A stretch of 64,000 nucleotides of DNA from Streptomyces longhuiensis (GCF_020616555.1 NZ_CP085173.1:7084001-7148000); one strand, 5' to 3'; numbered from the stretch's first letter, positions 8,951 through 16,794 are shown. Made by a program: numbers and translations. Notes: generated by a model not told the origin, from the letters alone.

Positions 8951-9933
8951 GAGCGGCTCCGTCCGGGTCGGCGCCCTCGCCGCGAGGACGGCTCGCGCCC
9001 GCGTTCGGAGGACGGTGAGGATGCTTCCTGTTCCGCGTACTTGCTGGTCAGACCCAGATAGATGTCCTCGAGCGTGGGCTGCTCCACGGTCAGGCGCTCC
9101 AGCGGGGTGCCGCGCCGCAGCGCCCACTCGGTGAGCCGGTGCAGCGCGGCCGTCGGCTCGTCCGACTCCGCCGTGACCAGGCCCTCCTGCACATCACTCA
9201 CCTGCAGCGGCACATCGGTGAGGGTCGCGCCGTGCGGCAGCAGGAAGCGGATCCGGGCCAGCGCGCTGTCCCGGCCGCCCAGCGTGTCGGGCGTGCCCGC
9301 GGCGACGATCTCGCCGCCCGCGATCACGGCGACCGAGTCGGCGAGCGCCTGCGCCTCGTCCATGTAGTGCGTGGTCAGGACGATGGTGGTGCCCGCGTCC
9401 CGCAGGTTCTTGACGACCTCCCAGGCGCCGCGCCGCGCGTTCGGGTCGAAGCCCGTCGTCGGCTCGTCGAGGAAGAGGAGCTGCGGGTTGCCGACGACGC
9501 CGAGCGCCAGGTCGAGCCGCCGCTTCTGCCCGCCGGACAGGTCCTTCACCTTCGCGCCGCGCTTCTCGTCGAGCCCGACCAGGTCGATGACCTCGTCGAT
9601 GCCGCGGGGCGCGGGGTAGTAGCCGGCGTTGCGCGCGATCGTCTCGCGCACCGACAGATACGGCTCGACGGCGATGTCCTGGAGCACGAGCCCGATCTGC
9701 CCGCGCAGCCACTTGCCGTCCGCCTTCTTGCCCGGGTCGCGCCCGAGCACCTCGACACTCCCGCCGTCCCGGCCGCGGAAGCCCTCGAGGATCTCCAGTG
9801 TGGTGGTCTTGCCCGCGCCGTTCGGTCCGAGCAGGGCGAAGATCTCCCCGTCCGAGACGGTGAAGTCGACGCCGCGTACGGCCTCGTGGTCCCCGTAGCG
9901 CTTGCGCAGGCCCTCCACGGCCACCGCGGTCAC
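8947..9933 (-). CDS. ABC exporter ATP-binding protein (DrrA-like)
   Basis: 328 aa, GTG start with GGAGGG about 7 bp upstream. Walker A GPNGAGKTT (residues 36-44), signature LSGGQKRRLDLA, Walker B LLFLDEPTTG and switch His in TTHYMDEAQ are all present. The C-terminal ~90 residues match the DrrA-type accessory domain, ending in an Arg/Ser-rich tail. It energises the permease encoded immediately downstream. A perfect palindrome TGACGGACGTCA (10045-10056) lies about 110 bp upstream and is a candidate operator. Confidence 0.88.
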   Translation of the reverse strand: MTAVAVEGLRKRYGDHEAVRGVDFTVSDGEIFALLGPNGAGKTTTLEILEGFRGRDGGSVEVLGRDPGKKADGKWLRGQIGLVLQDIAVEPYLSVRETIARNAGYYPAPRGIDEVIDLVGLDEKRGAKVKDLSGGQKRRLDLALGVVGNPQLLFLDEPTTGFDPNARRGAWEVVKNLRDAGTTIVLTTHYMDEAQALADSVAVIAGGEIVAAGTPDTLGGRDSALARIRFLLPHGATLTDVPLQVSDVQEGLVTAESDEPTAALHRLTEWALRRGTPLERLTVEQPTLEDIYLGLTSKYAEQEASSPSSERGREPSSRRGRRPGRSRS

Positions 9934-10044
9934 CGCGGTCCCTCCGCTTCCGTCACTGTGTGCCTCCCGGCGTCGTCAGATCTCGCTGTCACCTGGAAGT
10001 TAGGCCCGGCCAGGGGCCCTTGAGCCGCCGTGGCCCGGTTCCGA

Positions 10045-10056
10045 TGACGGACGTCA
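10045..10056. promoter_or_regulatory. TGAC-N4-GTCA palindrome between exporter and monooxygenase
   Basis: TGACGGACGTCA reads the same on both strands and lies in the 288-bp divergent region 9934-10221. The TGAC-N4-GTCA form is often bound by LuxR/NarL-type response regulators; no such regulator is visible nearby. A near-identical sequence occurs at 26080-26091. Function is inferred from symmetry only. Apart from it I see a weak TAACTT on the minus strand and nothing else clear in this region. Confidence 0.4.
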
Positions 10057-10221
10057 CGCAAGCGGCGACAGTTGTCAGGTCAGGGGGTGACGGCCGTTGC
10101 CGCGCGGGCCGGGTGCCGCCGATGCTCTGGGAGCGGCGAAGGGCGGGACCCCGGGCCACCGGGCTCCTCGCACCGCCGCGCACATGGCCGGTAGACAGCG
10201 ACGCGGAAGGCGGTCCCAGAC

Positions 10222-11433
10222 GTGCGGTTCGGGGAAGTGGGCGAAGGGGAACGGCCGCGGATCACTGTGGTCGGCGCGGGCATCGGAGGCCTGGCACTGG
10301 CCGGCGCGCTGGCCGCGCACGACCTGCCGTACGTGGTCTTCGAGCAGACCAGGCGTCTCGCGGAGGTGGGGGCGGGCGTCCAACTCTCGCCGAACGCGAT
10401 CAGGCCGCTGCTGCGCCTCGGCCTCGGCCCGGCGCTGCGCGAGCACGCCGTGCGCATCGAGGCGATGGAGGTGCGCGGCTGGACCGGCCGCCCCATCGCC
10501 CGTACACCGCTCGGCGAGGACTGCGAGCGGATGTTCGGGGCGCCGTACTACGCGATCCACCGCGCCCATCTGCACGAGGTGCTGCTCTCTCTGGTCGACC
10601 GGGACAGCCTCCGGCTCGGCCAACGCCTGCGCGATGCCGCAGAGTTGGGCGACGACGGCGCCCGGCTCACCTTCGAGGACGGCACCGTCCGCGACGCGGA
10701 GGTCGTCGTCGGCGCCGACGGCATCCACTCGACCGTGCGTGAGACGTTCCTGCGCGACGAGCCGGTCTTCGCGGGGCTCGGCATCTACCGGGGCCTGGTC
10801 CCCGTGGACCGGCTCCCCGACGAGGCCCGCGCCGCGCTCGTGCGGCTCTGGCTCGGCCCCGGCGGGCACTTCGTCTGCTATCCGGTCTCCGGCGGCCGCC
10901 ACCTCAGCTTCGCCGCGACCGTCCCCATGACGGACGCGCCGCCCGAGTCGTGGTCGGCGCCCGGCGACCCGGAGGAACTGCGCCGCGCGTTCGGCTCCTG
11001 GACCGGCCTGGTCTCCGACATCGTCGAGGCCGTCGACGTGACCCATCAGTGGGCGCTCCACGACCGGCCGCCGCTGCGGCAGTGGTCGAGCCGCCACATC
11101 ACGCTTCTCGGCGACGCGGCGCACCCGATGCTGCCGTTCATGGCACAGGGCGCCAATCAGGCCATCGAGGACGCGATGGACCTGGCGGCCTGCCTCGCCG
11201 CCCCGACCGACGAGCCCACCGGCACGCGACTCGCCCGCTACGAGTCCCTGCGCATCCCGCGCACGGCCGAGATCCAGCGCGGCTCCCGCGGCAACGCCGG
11301 CGTGCTGCACCTGCCCGACGGCCCGGCCCAGCGCCGCCGCGACGCGCAGATGGCGGTGCACGCCGCCCTGCGCGACCGGACGACGCTGTACGCCCATGAG
11401 ACGGGACGCAGCGTGGTGCCTTCGGGGGTGTGA
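10222..11433 (+). CDS. FAD-dependent monooxygenase (PHBH fold)
   Basis: 403 aa. Contains the N-terminal dinucleotide fold VVGAGIGGLALAG, the DG motif VVVGADGIHSTVRE and the FAD-binding GDAAHPMLPFMAQGANQAI, as in salicylate or 3-hydroxybenzoate hydroxylase-like enzymes. It hydroxylates an aromatic or similar substrate with NAD(P)H and O2; the substrate cannot be read from sequence. The start is uncertain: GTG 10222 is the first, and GTG 10237 also precedes the fold. It is monocistronic, divergent from the ABC exporter and followed by a repeat region. Whether it tailors the RiPP is unknown. Confidence 0.82.
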   Translation: MRFGEVGEGERPRITVVGAGIGGLALAGALAAHDLPYVVFEQTRRLAEVGAGVQLSPNAIRPLLRLGLGPALREHAVRIEAMEVRGWTGRPIARTPLGEDCERMFGAPYYAIHRAHLHEVLLSLVDRDSLRLGQRLRDAAELGDDGARLTFEDGTVRDAEVVVGADGIHSTVRETFLRDEPVFAGLGIYRGLVPVDRLPDEARAALVRLWLGPGGHFVCYPVSGGRHLSFAATVPMTDAPPESWSAPGDPEELRRAFGSWTGLVSDIVEAVDVTHQWALHDRPPLRQWSSRHITLLGDAAHPMLPFMAQGANQAIEDAMDLAACLAAPTDEPTGTRLARYESLRIPRTAEIQRGSRGNAGVLHLPDGPAQRRRDAQMAVHAALRDRTTLYAHETGRSVVPSGV

Positions 11434-11479
11434 CCTCCGGGGCGTGCCAACGGGGTCGTGACGTCGCGGGGGTGAGTCC

Positions 11480-11680
11480 GTGGTGTGTCTGCGGGGGGCT
11501 TTCGGGAGGGCTTCGTGGTGTGTCTGCGGGGGGCTTTCGGGAGGGCTTCGTGGTGTGTCTGCGGGGGGCTTTCGGGAGGGCTTCGTGGTGCGTCTGCGGG
11601 GGGCTTTCGGGAGGGCTTCGTGGTGTGTCTGAGGGGGGCTTCCGGGGGGACTTCGTGGTGCGTCTGCGGGGAGGGCTTCC
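11480..11680. repeat. 35-bp G-rich tandem repeat, five units plus a partial
   Basis: Units begin at 11480, 11515, 11550, 11585, 11620 and (partial) 11655. The first units are nearly identical (GTGGTGTGTCTGCGGGGGGC then TTTCGGGAGGGCTTC); later copies diverge by a few bases. The repeat fills most of the 327-bp gap 11434-11760. Since 35 is not a multiple of 3, reading frame is lost from copy to copy. The plus strand has runs of 6, 3 and 3 G per unit, enough for G-quadruplexes. There are no unique spacers, so it is not a CRISPR. Role unknown. Confidence 0.9.
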
Positions 11681-11724
11681 CAGGTGTCACTTCGCGCTGT
11701 GCTCTCGGCGGTGCGACCAGGGAT

Positions 11725-11753
11725 GTGACGGGGCATCGGCCGCCGTCTAGTGT
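11725..11753 (+). promoter_or_regulatory. Promoter giving an apparently leaderless transcript
   Basis: GTGACG (11725-11730), 17-bp spacer, TAGTGT (11748-11753). Seven nt later the ATG at 11761 coincides with the expected transcription start, and there is no ribosome-binding site, so the TOBE regulator mRNA is probably leaderless. Confidence 0.6.
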
Positions 11754-11760
11754 TCCGCGC

Positions 11761-12156
11761 ATGCAGTCCTACACCATCGGTCAGGCGGCGCGTCTGCTCG
11801 GCGTCAGCCCCGACACGGCACGTCGCTGGGCCGACGCGGGCCGCGTCGCCACCCACCGCGACGAGGGCGGCCGCCGCCTGATCCGCGGCCAGGACCTGGC
11901 CGCCTTCTCCATCGAGGTCGGCCAGTCGGGACCCGACGGAGAAGACGCCTCGTACACCTCCGCGCGCAACGCCTTCCCCGGCATCGTCACCGGCGTGAAG
12001 CTCGGCGACGTGGCGGCCCAGGTCGAGATCCAGGCGGGCCCGCACCGGCTCGTCTCGCTCCTGACCCGCGAGGCCGTCGAGGAGCTCGGCCTCGAAGTGG
12101 GCATGCAGGCCATCGCCCGCGTGAAGTCGACCAACGTGCACATCGACCTCACCTGA
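11761..12156 (+). CDS. HTH (MerR/excisionase-type) and TOBE-domain protein
   Basis: 131 aa. Residues 1-50 form a MerR-like DNA-binding segment (YTIGQAARLLGVSPDTARRW followed by GGRRLI). Residues ~65-131 form a TOBE/Mop domain (NAFPGIVTGVKLGDVAAQVE, ending AIARVKSTNVHID), a fold that binds molybdate or tungstate oxyanions. Such proteins are thought to sense molybdate and control Mo uptake or cofactor genes. No modABC or moa gene is adjacent here; in many actinobacteria modABC follows. The start is supported by the promoter, which places transcription initiation at the ATG. Confidence 0.85.
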   Translation: MQSYTIGQAARLLGVSPDTARRWADAGRVATHRDEGGRRLIRGQDLAAFSIEVGQSGPDGEDASYTSARNAFPGIVTGVKLGDVAAQVEIQAGPHRLVSLLTREAVEELGLEVGMQAIARVKSTNVHIDLT

Positions 12157-12306
12157 CCCGGCCCCCGGGCACCCGCATGCGCGGGGTGTACGTAGCAACA
12201 CCCGAGGTCCGGGCTGTACGCCCCATGTGCCGGAAAGCCGCCGTCCCTAACGTCGTGGTCATGGCGCAGACAGCGCCGTGACGACGACGGTGGACGGGGA
12301 GAGACC

Positions 12307-13107
12307 ATGTTCCGACGTACGGGCCGGGCGGGCGGCAGCGGACCGGCAGGGCACGGCGGCGAGGCCCTGCGCCTCGTCAAGGTCAGCAAGACGTACGGGG
12401 CCGGTGAGGGCGCCGACAACGCCGTGACCGCACTCGACGACGTGACCCTGAGTCTGCGGAGCGGGACGTTCACCGCCGTGATGGGGCCCTCCGGCTCCGG
12501 CAAGTCCACGCTCCTGCAGTGCGCGGCCGGACTGGACCGGCCCGACAGCGGCATCGTGATGGTCGACGGCGAGGAGATGACGGGCGGCACCGAGGCGGCC
12601 CTCACCAGGTTCCGCCGCCGCCGGATCGGCTTCGTCTTCCAGCAGTACAACCTGCTGCCGACGCTGACCGTCGCCCAGAACACCACCCTGCCGCTCCGGC
12701 TCGCCGGGCGGCGCGTCAACCGGGCCCGCGCGCAGGAGATCCTCACCCAGGTCGGGCTCGGCGACCGCCTCGGCCATCGCCCCGACCAGCTCTCCGGAGG
12801 CCAGCGCCAGCGTGTCGCCATCGCCCGCGCCCTCGTCACCGAACCGAGCGTGATCTTCGCGGACGAACCGACCGGCGCCCTCGACACCCGCAGCGCGCGC
12901 GACGTCCTGCGCCTCCTCCAGGAAGCCGTGCGCCTGCACGGCAGGACCGTCGTCATGGTGACGCACGACCCGGTCGCCGCCGCGTACGCGGACTCCGTGC
13001 TCTTCCTCGCGGACGGCCGCCTCGCCGGCGAGATGACCGCACCCACCGCCGACGCCGTGGCCGAACGCCTGGCGCACCTCGGCGACACCACGCCGGCGGG
13101 GGTGTGA
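12307..13107 (+). CDS. ABC transporter ATP-binding protein (LolD/MacB family)
   Basis: 266 aa, ATG preceded by GGGGAGAG. Motifs: Walker A GPSGSGKST, Q-loop VFQQYNLLPTLT, signature LSGGQRQRVAIARAL, Walker B VIFADEPTGALD and H-loop VTHDP. The FQQYNLLPTLTV form is typical of MacB/LolD mechanotransmission-type ABC proteins with FtsX-like permeases. The permease gene follows 3 bp after the stop. Substrate unknown; in Streptomyces such pairs are often controlled by an adjacent two-component system, which is absent here. A TAACGT at 12248 could be a -10 element. Confidence 0.88.
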   Translation: MFRRTGRAGGSGPAGHGGEALRLVKVSKTYGAGEGADNAVTALDDVTLSLRSGTFTAVMGPSGSGKSTLLQCAAGLDRPDSGIVMVDGEEMTGGTEAALTRFRRRRIGFVFQQYNLLPTLTVAQNTTLPLRLAGRRVNRARAQEILTQVGLGDRLGHRPDQLSGGQRQRVAIARALVTEPSVIFADEPTGALDTRSARDVLRLLQEAVRLHGRTVVMVTHDPVAAAYADSVLFLADGRLAGEMTAPTADAVAERLAHLGDTTPAGV

Positions 13108-13110
13108 GCC

Positions 13111-14448
13111 GTGTTCGCACTCGCCCTGCGCTCCGTCCGGCTGCGCCCCGGCCGCCTCCTGGCGACGCTCCTGTCCGCCTTCCTCGGCGCGGCGATCATC
13201 ATGACGTTCAACTCGCTGCACGACACGGCGGGCGTCCCCGGCGTCGACCACGTCAGCGCGGAGACCCTGACCACCGCGGCGAGTGTCGTCGGCGGCTACG
13301 GAACCCTCCTCGTGTTCTTCGCCGTCGCCTCCACCCTGACCGTCAACGTCCGCCAACGCACGGACGAGATCGGCCTTCTGCGCCACACCGGAGCCACCCC
13401 CGCCCAGATCAAGCGCCTGATCGTCGGCGAGTCCGTGATCGTCGCCCTCGCCGGCTGGGTGCTCGCCGTCGGGCCCGCGATGCTCGGCGGCCACGCCCTG
13501 CTCGACGTGTTCAAGGACAGCGGCCAGGTCGCCGACGGCGTCGACCACGTCTTCGGCCCCGTCGCCCTCATGTCCGGCCTCGCCGTCACCCTGCTCGCCT
13601 CGGCGGGCGCCGCCTTCCTCGCGGTGCGCCGCGCCACGAGGGCCGCCGCCGGAGTGCGCCAAGGGCGGGGCAGGGCACGGAGGTTCGCGGCCTGGGGCGC
13701 GCTCGCCGTCGGCGCCGCCGGTGTCCTGAGCACCTTCGCGATGAAGGCCACCGACGCGGCCCTCATGGCGGCGCCCGCCTACGGCGCGATCCTGCTCTCC
13801 GTAGGCTTCGCGCTCCTGTCCCCGGCCCTGCTGCGCGCACTCGTAGGCCACGCCGAACCCCTGCTCACCGCACTCACCGGCGCGAGCGGACATCTGACGG
13901 TACGGAACATGCGACAGCGAGCCGAGCAGCTCTCCGGCGTCCTGATGCCGCTGATCCTCTTCACCGGCATGGCCACGGCCACCCTCTACATGCAGGCCGT
14001 CGAGAACGACGCGATCAAGGTGTCCGGTCTCGCCAAGTCCGTCGAGGACAAGAACCTGGAGACCCTCAACTTCGTGGTCGTCGGCATCATCGTCGTCTTC
14101 GCCTGCGTGATGCTCGTCAACACCCTGTACGCGGCGACCTCCTACCGGGTCCGCGAGTTCGGGCAGCAGCGTCTGGCCGGGGCCACGCCGGGGCAGGTCC
14201 TCGGGACGGTCGCGGTCGAGAGCCTCGTGCTCACGGTGACGGGGGTGTTCTTCGGCACGGTCGCGGGCCTCGCGGGAATCGTGCCCTTCACCGCCGTCCG
14301 CAGCGACTCGCTCCTGCCCGGCCAGGGCCTCGGGATCTGGCTCGCGGTCGTGGCGTCGGCGGCCACGGCGACGTTCGTGACCAGTCTGGGCACGGCCCGC
14401 AGGACCCTGCGCGTCAGGGCCGTGGACGCCGTCGCGATCGCCTCCTGA
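13111..14448 (+). CDS. FtsX-like ABC permease
   Basis: 445 aa from GTG 13111. Two FtsX/MacB_PCD-type halves: an N-terminal membrane segment (LLATLLSAFLGAAIIM), a cluster near residues 60-170 with RQRTDEIGLLRHTGATPAQI, the typical coupling helix motif, and a second set ending TATFVTSLGTARRTLRVRAVDAVAIAS with the coupling helix VREFGQQRLAGATPGQV. It partners the upstream ATPase. Such complexes usually move lipids, peptides or drugs outward or transduce force to periplasmic or wall partners. A terminator hairpin follows. Confidence 0.85.
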   Translation: MFALALRSVRLRPGRLLATLLSAFLGAAIIMTFNSLHDTAGVPGVDHVSAETLTTAASVVGGYGTLLVFFAVASTLTVNVRQRTDEIGLLRHTGATPAQIKRLIVGESVIVALAGWVLAVGPAMLGGHALLDVFKDSGQVADGVDHVFGPVALMSGLAVTLLASAGAAFLAVRRATRAAAGVRQGRGRARRFAAWGALAVGAAGVLSTFAMKATDAALMAAPAYGAILLSVGFALLSPALLRALVGHAEPLLTALTGASGHLTVRNMRQRAEQLSGVLMPLILFTGMATATLYMQAVENDAIKVSGLAKSVEDKNLETLNFVVVGIIVVFACVMLVNTLYAATSYRVREFGQQRLAGATPGQVLGTVAVESLVLTVTGVFFGTVAGLAGIVPFTAVRSDSLLPGQGLGIWLAVVASAATATFVTSLGTARRTLRVRAVDAVAIAS

Positions 14449-14468
14449 CCCCGGATCCGCCCGCCCGG

Positions 14469-14507
14469 CACGGTCCGCGCCCGCCACCACGGCGGATGCG
14501 GACCGTG
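14469..14507 (+). terminator. Terminator after the FtsX-like ABC operon
   Basis: Outer 10-bp stem CACGGTCCGC / GCGGACCGTG with an inner CCGCC / GGCGG stem-loop. Confidence 0.75.
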
Positions 14508-14587
14508 TCGCTGTTGGGCTGAACGGGTGACTTGGCGTAAGAATGGCGGGTGCAGACAAAAGTACGAGCCCGGACGGGGTGGGGGCA

Positions 14588-14974
14588 GTGAACAGCCACG
14601 ACGTCACTGACGAACAGTGGGAAGGGCTCGCCCAGGTCGTACCTCTGCGCGGCCGTAACGCATGGCCGTCGGCGGTCGACCACAGGGCCGTTCCCGAAGC
14701 GGAGACCGAGGCGCGGCGACGGTTCGTCGTGCTGCGGGTCAACGTGTTCGCGGACGCCCGCGAGGTCGCCGAGACCGTGATGACGGGCATTCCCGTGCTG
14801 CTCGACCTGAGCGGCGCCGAGTCCGATGTCGCCAAGCGCGTCCTGGACTTCAGCAGCGGCGTGGTCCTCGGCCTCGGCTGCGGAATGCACCGTGTCGACC
14901 GCAATGTCTTCCTCCTCGCCCCTCCCGGCACCGAGGTGCAGGACTTCGTGGCGGGGGCCGTTCCCCGGGTCTAG
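14588..14974 (+). CDS. SepF-like cell division protein paralogue
   Basis: 128 aa from GTG 14588. ATG 14543 is also in frame, but it directly overlaps a likely -10 (TAAGAAT), whereas GTG 14588 is preceded by a G-rich ribosome site. The core FVVLRVNVFADAREVAETVM, IPVLLDLSGA, VAKRVLDFSSGVVLGL and VFLLAPPGTEV matches the SepF domain (PF04472), the FtsZ membrane-anchor family. The N-terminal amphipathic membrane helix of canonical SepF is not evident, and the protein is shorter than the SepF encoded near ftsZ. Streptomyces has several SepF-like paralogues; this is probably an accessory one. Confidence 0.8.
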   Translation: MNSHDVTDEQWEGLAQVVPLRGRNAWPSAVDHRAVPEAETEARRRFVVLRVNVFADAREVAETVMTGIPVLLDLSGAESDVAKRVLDFSSGVVLGLGCGMHRVDRNVFLLAPPGTEVQDFVAGAVPRV

Positions 14975-14994
14975 GGCTTTTCGTTCGGGTCAGG

Positions 14995-15042
14995 CCGGAT
15001 CAGGGAGCGGTGCCGGGCCCGGCCGAGCCCGGCATGATCCGG
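14995..15042 (+). terminator. Bulged terminator hairpin after the SepF-like gene
   Basis: Nested complementarity: CCGGATCA (14995-15002) pairs with TGATCCGG (15035-15042), and TGCCGGGC (15011-15018) pairs with GCCCGGCA (15027-15034) around an 8-nt loop, with an 8-nt bulge on the 5' side. Confidence 0.6.
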
Positions 15043-15135
15043 ACGAGAGGGCCTGGTCAGCCGGCCCAGGCCCTCCGGTCCCCCGATCGAAGGAAGGTCC
15101 GCCCGGAAGAACGGTTCTCCGGGCGGAGTGCCGCC

Positions 15136-15141
15136 TACCGT
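15136..15141 (+). promoter_or_regulatory. -10 element, probable leaderless start of the AAA gene
   Basis: TACCGT fits TANNNT and ends 7 nt before the ATG at 15149, so transcription should start at or next to the ATG. No convincing -35 hexamer was seen. Confidence 0.45.
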
Positions 15142-15148
15142 CCGGGAC

Positions 15149-16303
15149 ATGACCTTGCTCGCGCGGGACGGCGGCGCACCCCCGGCCCCCCAGGACCGGC
15201 CGAGCCTCACCGAACTGCGGCTCTCCGCGTTCGCCGCCCACCGAGGCGTCGGCTTCCCGCTCGGCCCGCTGACCCTCTTCGCGGGACCGAGCGGCAGCGG
15301 CAAGTCCAGCGCTCTGAAGGCCTACGAGGGCCTGGCCCGGCTCGGCGGCGGCGCGGCCCTCGACGAGGTGTTCCCCGACCCGTCCGCCTATGTCCCCGAC
15401 CGGGCCCGCCCCGACGCACAGCGACGCCGCGGCTTCCGCATCGGCTGCACCGTCACCGGGCCCGTCGGCCCGGTCCGCCTCGACCTCGCGGTCCAGGCCG
15501 AGCCCGAACTGCGCATCGTCGGCGCGCGGTTGACCCGCGACGGACGCACTCTCCTGGAGACCGCCCTGCGCGACCCCGGACGCCGCGTCGTCCAGGCCGC
15601 CTGGCACACGGCCGGGGCCACTCCCGTGACCCGCGCCCCCCTGCCGGACGACCTGCTCGGCACGGCGCTCCTGCCGCTGCGTGTCGCGGGCAAGACGGAA
15701 GGCCAGCGGCTCGTCATCGCCGCCGCGGAACAGGTCGTGGTCGCCCTGCGCTCCGTCTTCTCCTGCGACCCCCGGCCCGACCGCATGCGCCGCCCCGCCC
15801 CGGCCACCGCCGACCGTCTCCTGAGCGGCTGCGACAACCTCGCCGCCGTCCTGTGGCGCACACGCTCCGAGTGCGGCACCCGGCACGCGCTGCTCGTCGC
15901 CGCGGCCCGCGCCGGCTGTGCGGGACCCGTCGCCGACGTCCTGTCGGAGGACCTCGGCAACGGCACGGTACGGGCCGTGCTCGACCGCGGCGACGGGCTG
16001 CGTACCCCCGTCGACCGGCTCGGGGACGGCGAGTTGAGGTACTTGGCGCTCGCCCTGGTCCTGCTCACCGGCCCCAGGGTGCTCGCGGTCGACCCGGCGG
16101 CGGAGGTCCCCGAGGCGTACCAGACGCTCACCGTCCTCGCCGACGGCCTCGACCGCAGCCTCGACCCGCGGCAACTGCGGGAGCTGACGGCGCTCGCGGT
16201 GCGGATGTGCGGGCGCGGGCACATCCGGCTCGCGGGGGCGGTCGGCGACGGGACGTGGGCGGCGCGGGAGCACGGCGCCGCAGTGGTAGACCTGGGGCCG
16301 TGA
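15149..16303 (+). CDS. AAA-type (SMC/OLD-like) ATPase with atypical Walker B
   Basis: 384 aa. ATG 15149 is chosen for the -10 element 7 nt upstream; an in-frame ATG at 15128 would add 7 residues. N-terminal LTLFAGPSGSGKSSALKAYE is a clear Walker A of the AAA_15/AAA_21 type. RLGDGELRYLALALVLL resembles the ABC-like signature. Where a DEPE-type Walker B is expected the protein reads VLAVDPAAEVPEAY, so the catalytic acid directly after the Asp is Pro; hydrolysis may be altered or use another Glu. The stop overlaps the start of a MazG-like gene (GTGA), so the two are coupled. Function unknown. Confidence 0.75.
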   Translation: MTLLARDGGAPPAPQDRPSLTELRLSAFAAHRGVGFPLGPLTLFAGPSGSGKSSALKAYEGLARLGGGAALDEVFPDPSAYVPDRARPDAQRRRGFRIGCTVTGPVGPVRLDLAVQAEPELRIVGARLTRDGRTLLETALRDPGRRVVQAAWHTAGATPVTRAPLPDDLLGTALLPLRVAGKTEGQRLVIAAAEQVVVALRSVFSCDPRPDRMRRPAPATADRLLSGCDNLAAVLWRTRSECGTRHALLVAAARAGCAGPVADVLSEDLGNGTVRAVLDRGDGLRTPVDRLGDGELRYLALALVLLTGPRVLAVDPAAEVPEAYQTLTVLADGLDRSLDPRQLRELTALAVRMCGRGHIRLAGAVGDGTWAAREHGAAVVDLGP

Positions 16304-16632
16304 CAGAACTTGATGTGGCGGGGCTGCAGCGCCGGCTGGCCCGATTCGCGGCGGCCAGGAACTGGGAGCAGTACCACACGCCGAAGAACCTGGTGGCCGC
16401 GCTGAGTGTGGAGGCGTCCGAACTGGTCGAGATCTTCCAGTGGTTGACCCCGGAGGAGTCGGCCGGCGTGATGACGGACCCGGACACGGCGCACCGCGTG
16501 CGCGACGAGGTCGCGGACGTCCTCGCGTATCTGCTGCAACTGTGCGAGGTGCTGGGGATCGACGCGCTGGCGGCCCTGTCGGCGAAGATCGACCGCAACG
16601 AGGACCGTTTTCCGGTTCCTGGGGAGGGCTGA
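16300..16632 (+). CDS. MazG-like nucleotide pyrophosphohydrolase
   Basis: 110 aa from a GTG overlapping the ATPase stop. Short all-alpha MazG/RS21-C6-type domain: YHTPKNLVAALSVEASELVE and IFQWL, then DEVADVLAYLLQL. The EASELVE and DEVAD acidic residues are the expected Mg-binding ExxE...ExxD set. These enzymes hydrolyse (d)NTPs, often non-canonical ones, to monophosphate and pyrophosphate. Length is typical for the single-domain (dCTPase-like) branch. Translational coupling to the AAA ATPase suggests a joint role, but the pairing has no function known to me. Confidence 0.85.
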   Translation: MTELDVAGLQRRLARFAAARNWEQYHTPKNLVAALSVEASELVEIFQWLTPEESAGVMTDPDTAHRVRDEVADVLAYLLQLCEVLGIDALAALSAKIDRNEDRFPVPGEG

Positions 16633-16678
16633 GACCGGCTGGAGGGCCCGCATGACCGGTCTTGTCACTCTATGGAGT

Positions 16679-16706
16679 CACGGAATTATCAACATTCGAT
16701 TCCGTG
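16679..16706. repeat. Inverted repeat upstream of the DUF6099 gene
   Basis: CACGGAAT (16679-16686) and ATTCCGTG (16699-16706) are exact inverted copies around 12 AT-rich bases. The surrounding 16660-16760 stretch is unusually AT-rich for this chromosome, as for a promoter. It could be an operator or an mRNA hairpin. Confidence 0.5.
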
Positions 16707-16794
16707 TCCACAGATTTCGGTCGTCCTCTGGCTTTTCGCCATTCGGACCCTCACTCTGGGTAGTGGACAAGGGAGTTCGGGACGGGGGCGGCGC

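Noticed and set aside
11480..11680. CRISPR array or repeat-protein gene
   Set aside because: Units are directly abutting with no spacers and no cas genes. The 35-bp period shifts frame, so the Pro/His/Lys-rich peptide on the minus strand is not a plausible product.
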